This document shows positions 7,385-14,255 of a DNA stretch of 15,832 nucleotides, one piece after another. The first letter of the stretch is position 1, and each line of letters starts with the position of its first letter. Below the pieces are notes generated by a model. That model did not search any database. It had not been told where the DNA came from and worked only from the letters and a program-made list of their open reading frames with translations. A program made the position numbers and the translations under genes. Source of the DNA: Gp6-AA40 sp050742535 (GTDB taxonomy: Bacteria; Acidobacteriota; Vicinamibacteria; Vicinamibacterales; UBA2999); the NCBI GenBank assembly GCA_050742535.1, contig JBOGIQ010000118.1, positions 1-15,832 on the forward strand, written 5' to 3'.

Positions 7385-7933
7385 ATGTGGTTCTTTTTCC
7401 AACTCGTGATCCTCGCGGGGTTGTTTCTTGGGGCCAAAGCGTTCGAGAAGTTCGGGAACGACACCGCAAGGATCACATATTGGAAGCATTTTCAGCGCGG
7501 CCTCTTAGTGGTCCTGATTGGCTTTGGTTTCGCCGGCTTGGTCGCGCTCGCCGCGCGCGTCGATTCGCCGCTGGCTGCAATGGTTTGCTTCTGTAGGAAT
7601 GCCGAGATGCATCGTCTACGGATGGCTACATCACGCTGCCGGGTTGCGCGGCAGATCCAGGTAACTACCGGCGCAGGCATAAGCACCGTTTCGGATACCG
7701 GTATCAGTTCTCAGTCGGCATCTGGACGTGCTCGATCACGAGGACCTCGACAGGCGAGCGGGTGGAAACCAGCTTCAGACCAAGCTGCTCTTCGAGCGCC
7801 CGGAACAACGACGGCGCTGCGCCGGCCTGGTTGGCGTTCAATGGGTCTTCAAGAAACGAGAGCTTCGCATCGAACGAGCCCTTCAAGTCCGTCTGATCGA
7901 TCACCATGCGGCCCACGTACGGGCGCAGACTGA
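7385..7933 (+). CDS. Small membrane protein; only the first ~65 codons look genuine
   Basis: The start MWFFFQLVILAGLFLGAKAF gives one membrane helix (2-18) and residues about 38-58 give a second (RGLLVVLIGFGFAGLVALAA). These look like a real protein related in style to its upstream neighbour. From about codon 66 the frame becomes rich in Arg, Ser and Cys and from 7707 onward runs antisense to the TIGR03435 gene, so the annotated end is doubtful. After a TAG at 7594-7596, another frame reads a more protein-like DGYITLPGCAADPGNYRRRH (from 7621) before the neighbouring gene begins. The true 3' end may therefore have been shifted or replaced. I would trust about 7385-7590 as coding. Confidence 0.5.
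   Translation: MWFFFQLVILAGLFLGAKAFEKFGNDTARITYWKHFQRGLLVVLIGFGFAGLVALAARVDSPLAAMVCFCRNAEMHRLRMATSRCRVARQIQVTTGAGISTVSDTGISSQSASGRARSRGPRQASGWKPASDQAALRAPGTTTALRRPGWRSMGLQETRASHRTSPSSPSDRSPCGPRTGAD
7694..7705. repeat. Perfect 12-bp palindrome at the end of the second TIGR03435 gene
   Basis: GATACCGGTATC is self-complementary and overlaps the TGA stop (7704-7706, minus strand). No T-run follows on either strand, so it is not a typical intrinsic terminator. Confidence 0.4.
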
Positions 7934-8595
7934 CGGCGATCTGCGCCAGCGTTCGTGCCCCGTAGTTCATCGTGAGCTCCGGATTTCCCGGTCCGCCTTC
8001 GAAGCGCGTGCCACAGAATGACCCCTGCATCTCTTCGGCGGTGAGCAGTCGCGGTCCGCGTCCGGGTGGCGGGGCCTTTGCCGCCAGCGCAGCGCAATCG
8101 ACCGATGACCGCTTCAGACCGGTGGCGGCTTTCTCGCTCCGGTCGGCCATGACCAGCTCGTAGACAGGTAACTCTTGCCGCTCGCGCCGGATCTTCAACG
8201 CGAAACGGTCCTCGAGTAACCGCTGCAGCATGGTCAACAGGGCGGGGCGGTCCGTGCCCGTCGGGGCGACGGCATCAATGTCGAATCTGGCCGTCTCCAT
8301 CCAATCGGGGCCCCCAAACAACCTGCAGCCGGTCCACGCCATAGGCGTTCCAGATGACCTGGCGGAGATCAACCCGCGACGCATACACGCGATTCGCTGG
8401 CCCGATCAGGAACCGCAGCGGCACTTCCGTCTTATTGATCTTGACGGACGCCACTTCGAAGCGCCGGGAATCGCCCCGCTGCGCAAACGCGCTCACTGAC
8501 AGCAGCATGAGGCACGCCACCACAATCCCGGTTGGTGTGCGCCGTGACGCATTCGCCGTCCGACCGCCAGTGCGCATACCTTGTAGTGTGTGCAT
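7704..8595 (-). pseudogene. TIGR03435 family protein, broken by a +1 frameshift
   Basis: Two frames together make a complete TIGR03435 protein. The first, from ATG 8595 (GAGGAG 7 nt upstream), holds the signal peptide (V-A-C-L-M-L-L-S-V-S-A-F-A-Q), RRFEVASVKINKTEVPLRFL and QVVWGP. The second, ending at 7704, resumes with DWMETARFDIDAVAP and carries LLEDRFALKIRRERQELPVY, DQTDLKGSFDAKL and LEEQLGLKLVSTRSPVEVLV. The break is at GGGGCCCCC (8307-8315). Removing one C gives the smooth W-G-P-D-W-M-E-T and a 296-residue product, almost the same length as the paralogue at 5451-6344. All later motifs are intact, so the lesion is recent or is a homopolymer sequencing error. If genuine, the gene is inactive or phase-variable. 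Confidence 0.92.
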
Positions 8596-8762
8596 TGATC
8601 TTCTCCTCGAGACCGACCAACTCCAAGACGCGTCGCGGCGATCGAGCCGCCGACGACGCCAGCGAACCTATCAACATCGCCGCCGATTGCACGTCGAGCC
8701 TTCGTCGTACCAACACAGACCGTGGAACGTACGGCAATGTGTGTAGAGGCAATGCCGGGCGC

Positions 8763-8924
8763 GGCGATACGCTCCGCGTCACCGAGCTGCTCGGACTCGG
8801 CTCACAGGAGCGCAGCGAGGCGGAGTTCCACAACCTGCTGGCGTCGGCTGATCTCGATATCATCCGCGTCGGCGCCGTGACGCTGGCGTTTAGCCTGATC
8901 GAAGCGGCGCCGATCGACTCTTAA
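8763..8924 (+). pseudogene. 3' fragment of an O-methyltransferase gene
   Basis: The last 53 codons before TAA 8924 read G-D-T-L-R-V-T-E-L-L-G-L-G-S, then QERSEAEFHNLLASADLDII and RVGAVTLAFSLIEAAPIDS. This is the C-terminal pattern of SAM-dependent O-methyltransferases of the Methyltransf_2 type (R-T-x-x-E-F-x-x-L-L-x-x-A-G-F, then a strand ending S-x-I-E-A). The SAM-binding region and dimerisation domain are absent: upstream of about 8763 the frame loses resemblance to any protein, although it stays open to 8532. It is therefore a truncated remnant. The left limit is approximate. Its stop overlaps that of the convergent gene at 8921-9184 in a shared TTAA. Confidence 0.65.
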
Positions 8925-9184
8925 GGGTTCCAGACCGGGAGAGCGTGAGACGGTATTGCCCCCCGCCCGTCGCCAGGCTTGCGGTTTCCAGACGGTTGGT
9001 AGGGGTTTGGGAATTGCCTCACGTTTCCGTTCTGATCCACCCAGCCCGCCAGAATGACGCGATTACCAGGATCGTCCTGCTGCGCGCTCACAGGCGTGAG
9101 CAGGGACGGCCCGCCGGCTGAGAGCCACACTAAGCACACCGCGATCACCGTCAGCACCAGTTTCGTGTATCGGTCCACGGACAT
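8921..9184 (-). CDS. Small exported or membrane-anchored protein
   Basis: The 87-residue product starts MSVDRYTKLVLTVIAVCLVW. A hydrophobic segment (about 8-24) and an A-Q-Q near 36-38 suggest a signal peptide or anchor. A short exported part follows: RVILAGWVDQNGNVRQF, then a proline- and glycine-rich end with L-P-V-W-N-P. I recall short acidobacterial proteins opening M-S-x-D-R-Y-T-K-x-V-L-T-V-I-A, all of unknown function. ATG 9184 is chosen over the longer frame because GGAGGGAGGGCAT lies directly ahead and the family opening starts here. It is convergent with the methyltransferase fragment. Confidence 0.8.
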   Translation of the reverse strand: MSVDRYTKLVLTVIAVCLVWLSAGGPSLLTPVSAQQDDPGNRVILAGWVDQNGNVRQFPNPYQPSGNRKPGDGRGAIPSHALPVWNP

Positions 9185-9330
9185 ATGCCCTCCCTCCGCA
9201 CAGGCTACCAAACAAGACACCGTGCGGGCTTACCTGGTTTGGTGCCCCTACTCCCCTTTGCGTTGACCGTTCCCGCCTCTGCGTAGCATCGGCGCGTGCG
9301 CGCCCGGATAGCAGCGTACTGTCCGTTCTG

Positions 9331-9531
9331 CTCGTCACCGCCGCTCCAGGCGGCTGACGAGGCGGGGCGTATAGATATAGAGAGCGCCGGCGTCGCCGAA
9401 CAGGTGCACGCGCGTCGGCGGCGCGTAAATCAGATCGGGAAAGCCCTGTCCGGATCGTTTGGCGCCAGTCATGGCGCCAAGACGGCCGCGCCAATGACGA
9501 GGCAGAGGAGGACGAGCCCGGCCTTCCTCAT
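9331..9531 (-). pseudogene. Decayed duplicate of permease C, 5' part only
   Basis: Starting at ATG 9531 the sequence follows the intact permease gene (10801 downward) almost base for base. It reads MRKAGLVLLCLVIGAAVLAP and then a TGA (9469-9471) at codon 21, where the intact copy has Trp (TGG). After the stop, reading continues in frame through F-P-D-L-I-Y-A-P-P-T-R-V-H-L-F-G-D-A-G-A, then L-Y-I-Y-T-P-R-L-V-S-R-L-E-R-R, and ends at TGA 9335. The rest of the gene (about 250 codons) is absent. It retains the same ATGA overlap with the permease B relic as the intact gene pair. Confidence 0.9.
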
Positions 9532-9690
9532 TCCGCAATCCCTTCGCGAACGCGCGGATCGACGGCGGCCAGCAGCAGGTCGCCGGCGAGCGTCCCCAGC
9601 GCGAGGAAGCTGGCGCCAATCGCCGCGCATCCGGCCACGAGGTAGATGTCGCGCGCGAGGAGCGCCTCGTACATCGTCCGCCCCAGCCCG
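9528..9690 (-). pseudogene. Decayed duplicate of permease B, 3' end only
   Basis: This encodes the last 54 or so residues of a DppB-type permease: L-G-R-T-M-Y-E-A-L-L, then ARDIYLVAGCAAIGASFLAL, GTLAGDLLLAAVDPRVREG and I-A-E. It closely matches the C-terminus of the intact permease (10798-11799), with few substitutions by eye. Homology stops abruptly near 9690, so the fragment has no start and only the final membrane helix. With the following permease C relic it is one duplicated segment spanning the B/C gene junction, about 1.27 kb downstream of the parental junction. Confidence 0.9.
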
Positions 9691-9841
9691 GAGGGCAACC
9701 TAACGACAGGCCATCGATCTTCACCGCTCGACAGGAACAGCTCGGACTCAAACTGGAATCGACCCAGGCATTGATCGACGTGCTGACGATAGAAAGCGTA
9801 GCCAGGCCGAGTCCGAACTGAAGCCGAGCAGGAACGCTGGA
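9691..9841. other. Spacer between the intact operon and its duplicate
   Basis: This 151-bp stretch separates the permease C stop (9842-9844) from the duplicated segment. It does not resemble either permease. It is open on the minus strand in the frame of the permease B relic but has no recognisable protein motif. Its origin is unknown. Confidence 0.4.
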
Positions 9842-10801
9842 TTATCCTGACGTCACCTGCACATCCCGCGCGGCGATGTTCACGCCGAGCGTCACGAGGA
9901 AGATCGGCACCGCCGGAGCAAGCGTCCACGGTGCGTCGCCAAGCAGCGCCACGTTCGACGCATCGTGCAGCATCGTCCCCCACGTCGCCACATCTCCCTG
10001 AAACCCGAGCCCGACATACGACATCGTCGCCTCGGCCAGGATGAACGCCGGGAGCAGCAGCGACGCCTGCGTGAGGACGTAGCCGCGAGCGGCGGGCAGT
10101 AGGTGGTGAACGAGCACGCGCGCGGGGCTGGCCCCGGCCGCGCGTGCGGCAGCCACGTAGTCGCGCTGACGTTCGGTCAGCACGATCGCCCGCACGCCGC
10201 GGGCGACGATCGGCCAGCCGAGCAGCGTGAAGATGCCGACGAGGAGCGCGAACACCTGCGCCGGCGCGAGGGAAAGCGGCATCACCGCGCGCAGCGCCAG
10301 CGCCACGTAGATCGTCGGCAGCACCAGCACGAATTCCGAGAAGCGCGAGAGCGCGCCGTCGAGCCATCCGGCCGCGCTGCCCGAGGCGCCGCCGATCAGC
10401 ATGCCGAGGCACGCGGCGCCCAGCGTGGCAATGAGCGCAACGGCCAGCGTGGCGCGGCCGCCGTAGAGCAGCCGCGAAAAGTTGTCCCGCCCGTAGGCGT
10501 CCGCGCCGAGCAGCAGCAGCGGCGCGCCGGCTTCGGCGTCTCCGGCGATCAGCCGGCCATCGTGCAGAAACCGCAGCGTCACGGGTTTCGAATGATCCTC
10601 CTCGAACCGGCGCTCGAGGCGGCTGATCAGGCGGGGCGTATACATATAGAGCGCGCCGGCGTCGCCGAACAGGTGCACGCGCGTCGGCGGCGCATAAGTC
10701 AGATCGGGAAAGCGCCGGTCCGGATCGTTTGGCGCCAGCCACGGCGCAAGAACGGCCGCGCCGATGACGAGGCACAGGAGAACGACCCCGGCCTTCCTCA
10801 T
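9842..10801 (-). CDS. Oligopeptide/dipeptide-type ABC permease, DppC/OppC family
   Basis: The 319-residue inner-membrane protein is the C-type permease of a peptide-type importer. It has an N-terminal helix (about 4-20), a family-typical G-A-D-A-Y-G-R-D-N-F-S-R-L-L-Y-G-G motif (99-115), and several helices. The ATPase-contacting EAA loop is DYVAAARAAGASPARVLVHH (214-233), and the end contains EATMSYVGLGFQGDVATWG (257-275). An insert of about 70 residues (27-98) lies between the first helix and the G-R-D motif, longer than in the enterobacterial proteins. ATG 10801 overlaps the permease B stop by ATGA, giving translational coupling. It is last in the intact operon. Its 5' end is duplicated in two dead copies (456-634 and 9331-9531). 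The substrate is not shown by sequence. Confidence 0.95.
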   Translation of the reverse strand: MRKAGVVLLCLVIGAAVLAPWLAPNDPDRRFPDLTYAPPTRVHLFGDAGALYMYTPRLISRLERRFEEDHSKPVTLRFLHDGRLIAGDAEAGAPLLLLGADAYGRDNFSRLLYGGRATLAVALIATLGAACLGMLIGGASGSAAGWLDGALSRFSEFVLVLPTIYVALALRAVMPLSLAPAQVFALLVGIFTLLGWPIVARGVRAIVLTERQRDYVAAARAAGASPARVLVHHLLPAARGYVLTQASLLLPAFILAEATMSYVGLGFQGDVATWGTMLHDASNVALLGDAPWTLAPAVPIFLVTLGVNIAARDVQVTSG

Positions 10802-11799
10802 TCCGTGACCCCTTCGCGGACGCGCGGATCGACCGCGGCCAGCAGCAGGTCTCCGGCCAGCGTCCCCAGCGCGAGGAAGCTGGCGCCCATCGCCGCGCAT
10901 CCGGCCACGAGGTAGATGTCGCGCGCGCGGAGCGCCTCGTACATCATCCGGCCCAGGCCAGGCCACGCGGTCACGTACTCGACGACGAACGAGCCGGAGA
11001 GGACGGCGCCGATCACGATGCCGTAGATGGCGCAGATGGCGCGCAGCGACACCGGCCACGCGTGGTGAAACACGGCGGCTCGCCGCGAGAGGCCGCGCGC
11101 GCTGGCCGCGGTCACGAACGGCAGGTGCAGCGTCTCGCCCAGCGCCTGCGACTGCAGCCGCTCGAACGTGGCCGCCACGGGAAGTGCCAGCGCGATGACC
11201 GGCAGCGGCAGGTGCGCGGCCACGTCGGCAAGCCACGGGCCCCACGCAGTCTCAACGGTACCCGGCGTCGTCATGCCGCCGAGCGGGAGCCATCCCGTGC
11301 GGGCAGCGATGAAAACCAGAATCAACGAAGTCACGAGCGGCGGAAGCGACAGGCACGCCACCGAGAACGTTCGGACCACCGCGGCGCCGGCGCCGGCACC
11401 CGTGAAAGGATGCCCGACGACGCCTGAGCCGGCACGGGCCCCGGTGAAGATGCCGAGGCCTATTCCCAGAAGTGTTGCAACGATGAGCGCGGTGACGCCG
11501 AGCACGGCGCTGTTGGCGGCAGCGCGAACGACGAGCGGCCCGACCGGCCGCCCGTACTGGAGCGATTCGCCGAAGTCGAACCGCAGCGCGCGCGACATCC
11601 ACAGGCCCCACTGCTCGATAGCCGGGCGATCGAGGTCGAAGCGGGCGCGCGCCGCCGCGACCTCCGCGCCCGAGGGATTCGGGCCCAGGGCGGACGAGAG
11701 GTCGCCGGGCGCGAGGCGCGTCAGGAACAGCGCCGCGGACGAGGAAACGAAAACGAGGAGGACGGCAAAGATGACGCGGCGGACGAGGAACCGCGCCAT
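10798..11799 (-). CDS. Oligopeptide/dipeptide-type ABC permease, DppB/OppB family
   Basis: The 333-residue protein opens MARFLVRRVIFAVLLVFVSS, the usual DppB first helix. It continues with LTRLAPGD (26-33), where the family has F-x-L-x-x-x-x-P-G-D, and RFDLDRPAIEQWGLWM (53-68). The EAA loop is ASARGLSRRAAVFHHAWPVS (232-251), followed by FVVEYVTAWPGLGRMMYEAL (271-290). Membrane helices lie near 8-26, 95-118, 143-166, 197-213, 255-276 and 297-322. It pairs with permease C to form the membrane channel. ATG 11799 shares one base with the binding-protein stop (TGATG). The segment 121-145 is rich in Gly and Ala, an atypical stretch between helices. No ATPase is coded in the window, so the complex must use one from elsewhere. 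Confidence 0.95.
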   Translation of the reverse strand: MARFLVRRVIFAVLLVFVSSSAALFLTRLAPGDLSSALGPNPSGAEVAAARARFDLDRPAIEQWGLWMSRALRFDFGESLQYGRPVGPLVVRAAANSAVLGVTALIVATLLGIGLGIFTGARAGSGVVGHPFTGAGAGAAVVRTFSVACLSLPPLVTSLILVFIAARTGWLPLGGMTTPGTVETAWGPWLADVAAHLPLPVIALALPVAATFERLQSQALGETLHLPFVTAASARGLSRRAAVFHHAWPVSLRAICAIYGIVIGAVLSGSFVVEYVTAWPGLGRMMYEALRARDIYLVAGCAAMGASFLALGTLAGDLLLAAVDPRVREGVTE

Positions 11800-13592
11800 C
11801 AGGGTTTGCTGGCGGCTCCGTCGGCAACGCTCAGCATGTCCGCGTTCCACAGCACCTGCGGCCGCATCACCGACGGCACCACGCCGCGCAGCCGCACGCT
11901 GTGGCCGTAATAGAGGCGCGGCGCGGCGAAGTACACCACCGGCAGGTTCTCCGCGAAGATCCGCTGCACGTCGTTGAAGATCGTCTTCCGCTGCGCGAGC
12001 GCGATGGTGCTCGCCTGCTCCGTCATCAGACGGTCGATCTCCTTCTCCCACCCGGTGGCCGGCGTCTTCGACGCCAGGTTCCACAGGTGGGCGTCGCCGG
12101 AGCTGAGCCAGTAGTCGAGACTGAGGCCCGGGTCGAGATCGCTCATCAGCGCGCGCATGTAGACCGCGTCGTAATCGCAGCTCTCCAGCCGCGCGAAGAG
12201 CGCCGGCGGCTCGAGCGCCACCACGTCCAGCGCGATGCCGACCGCCTGCGCGTAGTCGCGCACCACCGTGGCGCCGGTCTCATAGTAGGTGATGCCGCGC
12301 TGCGTCAGCACGGTGAAGCGCGCCTCGGTGCCCTTCTCGTCCTCGACGACGCCGTTCCCGTTGCGATCCTCGAGGCCGATGCTCTTGAGCAGCTCGCGCG
12401 CGCGCGCCGGATCGTGCGGATAGCGCGGGACGTTTGGCGAGAACCACGGCTCGTTCCCCGTCGTGATCGGTCCCCAGGTCGGCACCGCTTCGCCAAGGAA
12501 CACCGTCTGCGCGAACTCCTCTCGATCGACCGCGTGGGAGATCGCCTGGCGGAACTCGCGCTTCTGGACGAAGCGGAAGCGCGGGTCCTTTGCCTTGACC
12601 GCCGGCTTCATGCAGAACCAGAACCCGTCCGGGTCGGTGCCGACGCCGAGCTCCACGAGCCTGACCTTCCCTTCCGCCTCCGCCTTACGGATCGGAACGT
12701 AGTCCTCGGCGCGCAGCTCGCTGTGCGTAAAGTCCGTCTGCCCTGCCTGCAGCCGCAGCAGCTCGGCATTCTGCTCGGGGACGATCTCAAGGACGATGCG
12801 ATCGAGGTACGGCAGTTGCTGCCCGCGAGCGTCCTTGCGCCAGTAGCGCGGGTTGCGATCGAACACCAGCCGCTGCCCCGGCGTGTATTCCCGCAGCACG
12901 AACGGTCCCATCCCGGCGATCTCGGAGGGCGGGGTGGCCGGTCCCCAGGCGTCTCCCAGCGTCCCCGCCGCGAGCGCGGCACCCAGCTTGTGCTTCGGGA
13001 GGATCGGCAGGGCGTCGAAGATCCGCACGCCCGGGCCGGATGGTCCGGCCAGCGTGAACTTCACCGTGTCGGCGTCCGGCGCCTCGGCGCGGATCGGCTG
13101 GCCGCCGGCCATCATGTTGCTCGCCGCGACGCTCTTCACCTTCGGGTCGAGCGCCGCCTCGAGCGAGAAAACGACGTCGGCCGAGGAAAAGGGGGCGCCG
13201 TCGGACCACGTCAGGTTCGGCCGCAGATGAAACGTGTAGCTGAGGCCGTCGTCCGAGGCGTCCCACTTTTCCGCCAGCCACGGCTCGACCTCGAAGGTGG
13301 CACGGTTGATCCGGACCAGGCGCCCCTGCAGCAGCATGATGACCGTGTCGCTGGTCTGGTCGCGGACCAGCAGGCGGTTGAACGACCGCGGCTGGGAGCG
13401 GGAGGAGCCGATGATCTGCCCGCCGCGCTGCGCCACGTACGACGGGTCATCGTAGGGCACCCCTTTAGGGGTGCCGGCAATGTCTCCCGGGGTGCCACCA
13501 CCGCCACCCGGCATGGCGCCGCGGATGTAATAGAGAAAGGCGGCGGCCGCGGCGGCCGCCAGCAGGATCCTCAGAATTCGTGCAGGCTTCAC
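11799..13592 (-). CDS. Peptide-type ABC transporter substrate-binding protein (SBP_bac_5)
   Basis: The 597-residue protein binds the solute outside the membrane and delivers it to permeases B and C. The start (residues 6-22, Ala-rich) is a signal or anchor segment, followed by A-M-P-G-G-G-G-G. No lipobox Cys is present, unlike most family members. SBP_bac_5 marks are YTFHLRPNLTWSDGAPFSSA (119-138) then D-V-V-F-S, an internal Y-W-R-K near the first third, and REFRQAISHAVDREEFAQTV in the second half. DRNGNGVVEDEKGTEARF is an acidic, calcium-loop-like segment found in some relatives. The GTG start at 13592 has AAGGA 5 nt upstream. It leads the operon and overlaps permease B by one base. A perfect hairpin lies within codons 40-46. 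Ligand unknown; peptide is the family default. Confidence 0.95.
   Translation of the reverse strand: MKPARILRILLAAAAAAAFLYYIRGAMPGGGGGTPGDIAGTPKGVPYDDPSYVAQRGGQIIGSSRSQPRSFNRLLVRDQTSDTVIMLLQGRLVRINRATFEVEPWLAEKWDASDDGLSYTFHLRPNLTWSDGAPFSSADVVFSLEAALDPKVKSVAASNMMAGGQPIRAEAPDADTVKFTLAGPSGPGVRIFDALPILPKHKLGAALAAGTLGDAWGPATPPSEIAGMGPFVLREYTPGQRLVFDRNPRYWRKDARGQQLPYLDRIVLEIVPEQNAELLRLQAGQTDFTHSELRAEDYVPIRKAEAEGKVRLVELGVGTDPDGFWFCMKPAVKAKDPRFRFVQKREFRQAISHAVDREEFAQTVFLGEAVPTWGPITTGNEPWFSPNVPRYPHDPARARELLKSIGLEDRNGNGVVEDEKGTEARFTVLTQRGITYYETGATVVRDYAQAVGIALDVVALEPPALFARLESCDYDAVYMRALMSDLDPGLSLDYWLSSGDAHLWNLASKTPATGWEKEIDRLMTEQASTIALAQRKTIFNDVQRIFAENLPVVYFAAPRLYYGHSVRLRGVVPSVMRPQVLWNADMLSVADGAASKP
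13456..13475 (-). repeat. Perfect hairpin inside the binding-protein gene
   Basis: Eight-base arms GGCACCCC (13456-13463) and GGGGTGCC (13468-13475) flank a 4-nt loop. A third copy of the arm lies at 13489-13496. In the mRNA it falls near codons 40-46, in the low-complexity Gly/Pro linker after the signal segment (G-T-P-K-G-V-P). It could be a small palindromic element tolerated in a flexible linker, or a fold affecting early translation. Confidence 0.5.
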
Positions 13593-13974
13593 TCTTGTCC
13601 TTCCAAGGTCGACAGGCTTTTAGCGGCCCAGCCAACTTCTTGGCCGGCGCGGCGCACCTGTCGCCAGCGCGGCCGGCAGACCGCCGATCCGATTGGTCGC
13701 GTAAAGGTTGCGTGCAGATTTCAACATATTCCCGTGCAACCTGCTTTTTCGGTCCACGCACGGCGCGACTTGATCGGCCCCTCCTGATCGCCCCCGATCG
13801 CCCCTATATATAGGTGGCCAACCGTTGACCTGCTTCCGCCTTTGCACCGCGTGCTCGGGCGGAAGAGCAGGAACCACTCAAGCCTCTCACAGTCAGCGAC
13901 TTAGCACGTTCGGTCCATCGGCACTCAGCCGTGGCACCACCCCTGCCTTAGGAATGGTGGGAGGCAAAACGAAC
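13593..13974. promoter_or_regulatory. Divergent intergenic region between the transporter and HTH-protease genes
   Basis: No gene is seen in these 382 bp, which must hold the promoters for both divergent units. An inverted repeat, AGGTTGC (13705-13711) and GCAACCT (13736-13742), flanks an AT-rich 24-bp core. The GATCG-repeat and palindrome cluster lies at 13772-13814. A TTGACC occurs at 13825-13830 but has no good -10 partner at normal spacing, so I do not assign exact promoters. An upstream in-frame ATG for the HTH gene lies at 13954. Confidence 0.5.
13772..13814. promoter_or_regulatory. Three GATCG(G/C)CCC repeats followed by an AT-rich palindrome
   Basis: GATCGGCCCC (13772-13781), GATCGCCCCC (13786-13795) and GATCGCCCC (13796-13804) are near-identical, spaced 14 and 10 bp start to start. 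They are followed at once by the perfect palindrome CCTATATATAGG (13803-13814), whose TATATA could act as a -10 in either direction. The cluster looks like a regulator-binding array beside a promoter. The small DNA-binding protein coded at 13975 is the obvious candidate to bind it; this is inference. Confidence 0.4.
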
Positions 13975-14244
13975 GTGTTCACTACCAGCACTCATCCTGA
14001 TTCACCCGCTTTCGAGCCGCAGCTCGGACGCAGCGTCTCGATCGATCGCGCCGCGGAGCTGCTGAACGTCTCGCGCCGCACGATTTACAACCGGATCAGG
14101 GACGGCCGTCTGCAGACGATTCGCACCCGCTGCGGATCGCAGCGCGTGGTCGTCGAGTCGATGCACGGCGCCGGCTTCCGTCCACAACCGTTTTCGACGA
14201 CCCCGACCGCGGCCGTCCTCGACGTCCGCCCCGTTCGCAGCTAA
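13975..14244 (+). CDS. Small helix-turn-helix DNA-binding protein (excisionase/HTH_17-like)
   Basis: The 89-residue product has a winged-helix core at about 19-62: RSVSIDRAAELLNVSRRTIY (19-38) followed by N-R-I-R-D-G-R-L-Q-T-I-R-T. This is the A-A-x-x-L-x-V-S-x-x-T-I-Y pattern of the excisionase/MerR-like HTH_17 domain. The disordered Ser/Thr/Pro-rich ends are unassigned. I chose GTG 13975, preceded by GGGAGG at 10 nt; ATG 13954 is possible and adds 7 residues. It lies 11 nt upstream of the protease gene on the same strand, so the two are very likely co-transcribed. No integrase or phage gene is nearby, so a regulator is more likely than a true excisionase. Confidence 0.8.
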   Translation: MFTTSTHPDSPAFEPQLGRSVSIDRAAELLNVSRRTIYNRIRDGRLQTIRTRCGSQRVVVESMHGAGFRPQPFSTTPTAAVLDVRPVRS

Positions 14245-14255
14245 GGAAAACTCCA

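Noticed and set aside
11901..13787. 628-codon plus-strand frame
   Set aside because: It lies antisense to the binding-protein gene, is extremely Arg-rich, and is explained by high-GC third positions of the real gene.
13803..13814. Confident promoter at TATATA
   Set aside because: No -35-like hexamer lies at 16-18 bp on either strand, so it is listed only as part of a possible regulatory cluster.
13975..14244. Excisionase of an integrated element
   Set aside because: No integrase, attachment-site repeat or phage gene is seen; the tight link to the protease fits a regulator better.
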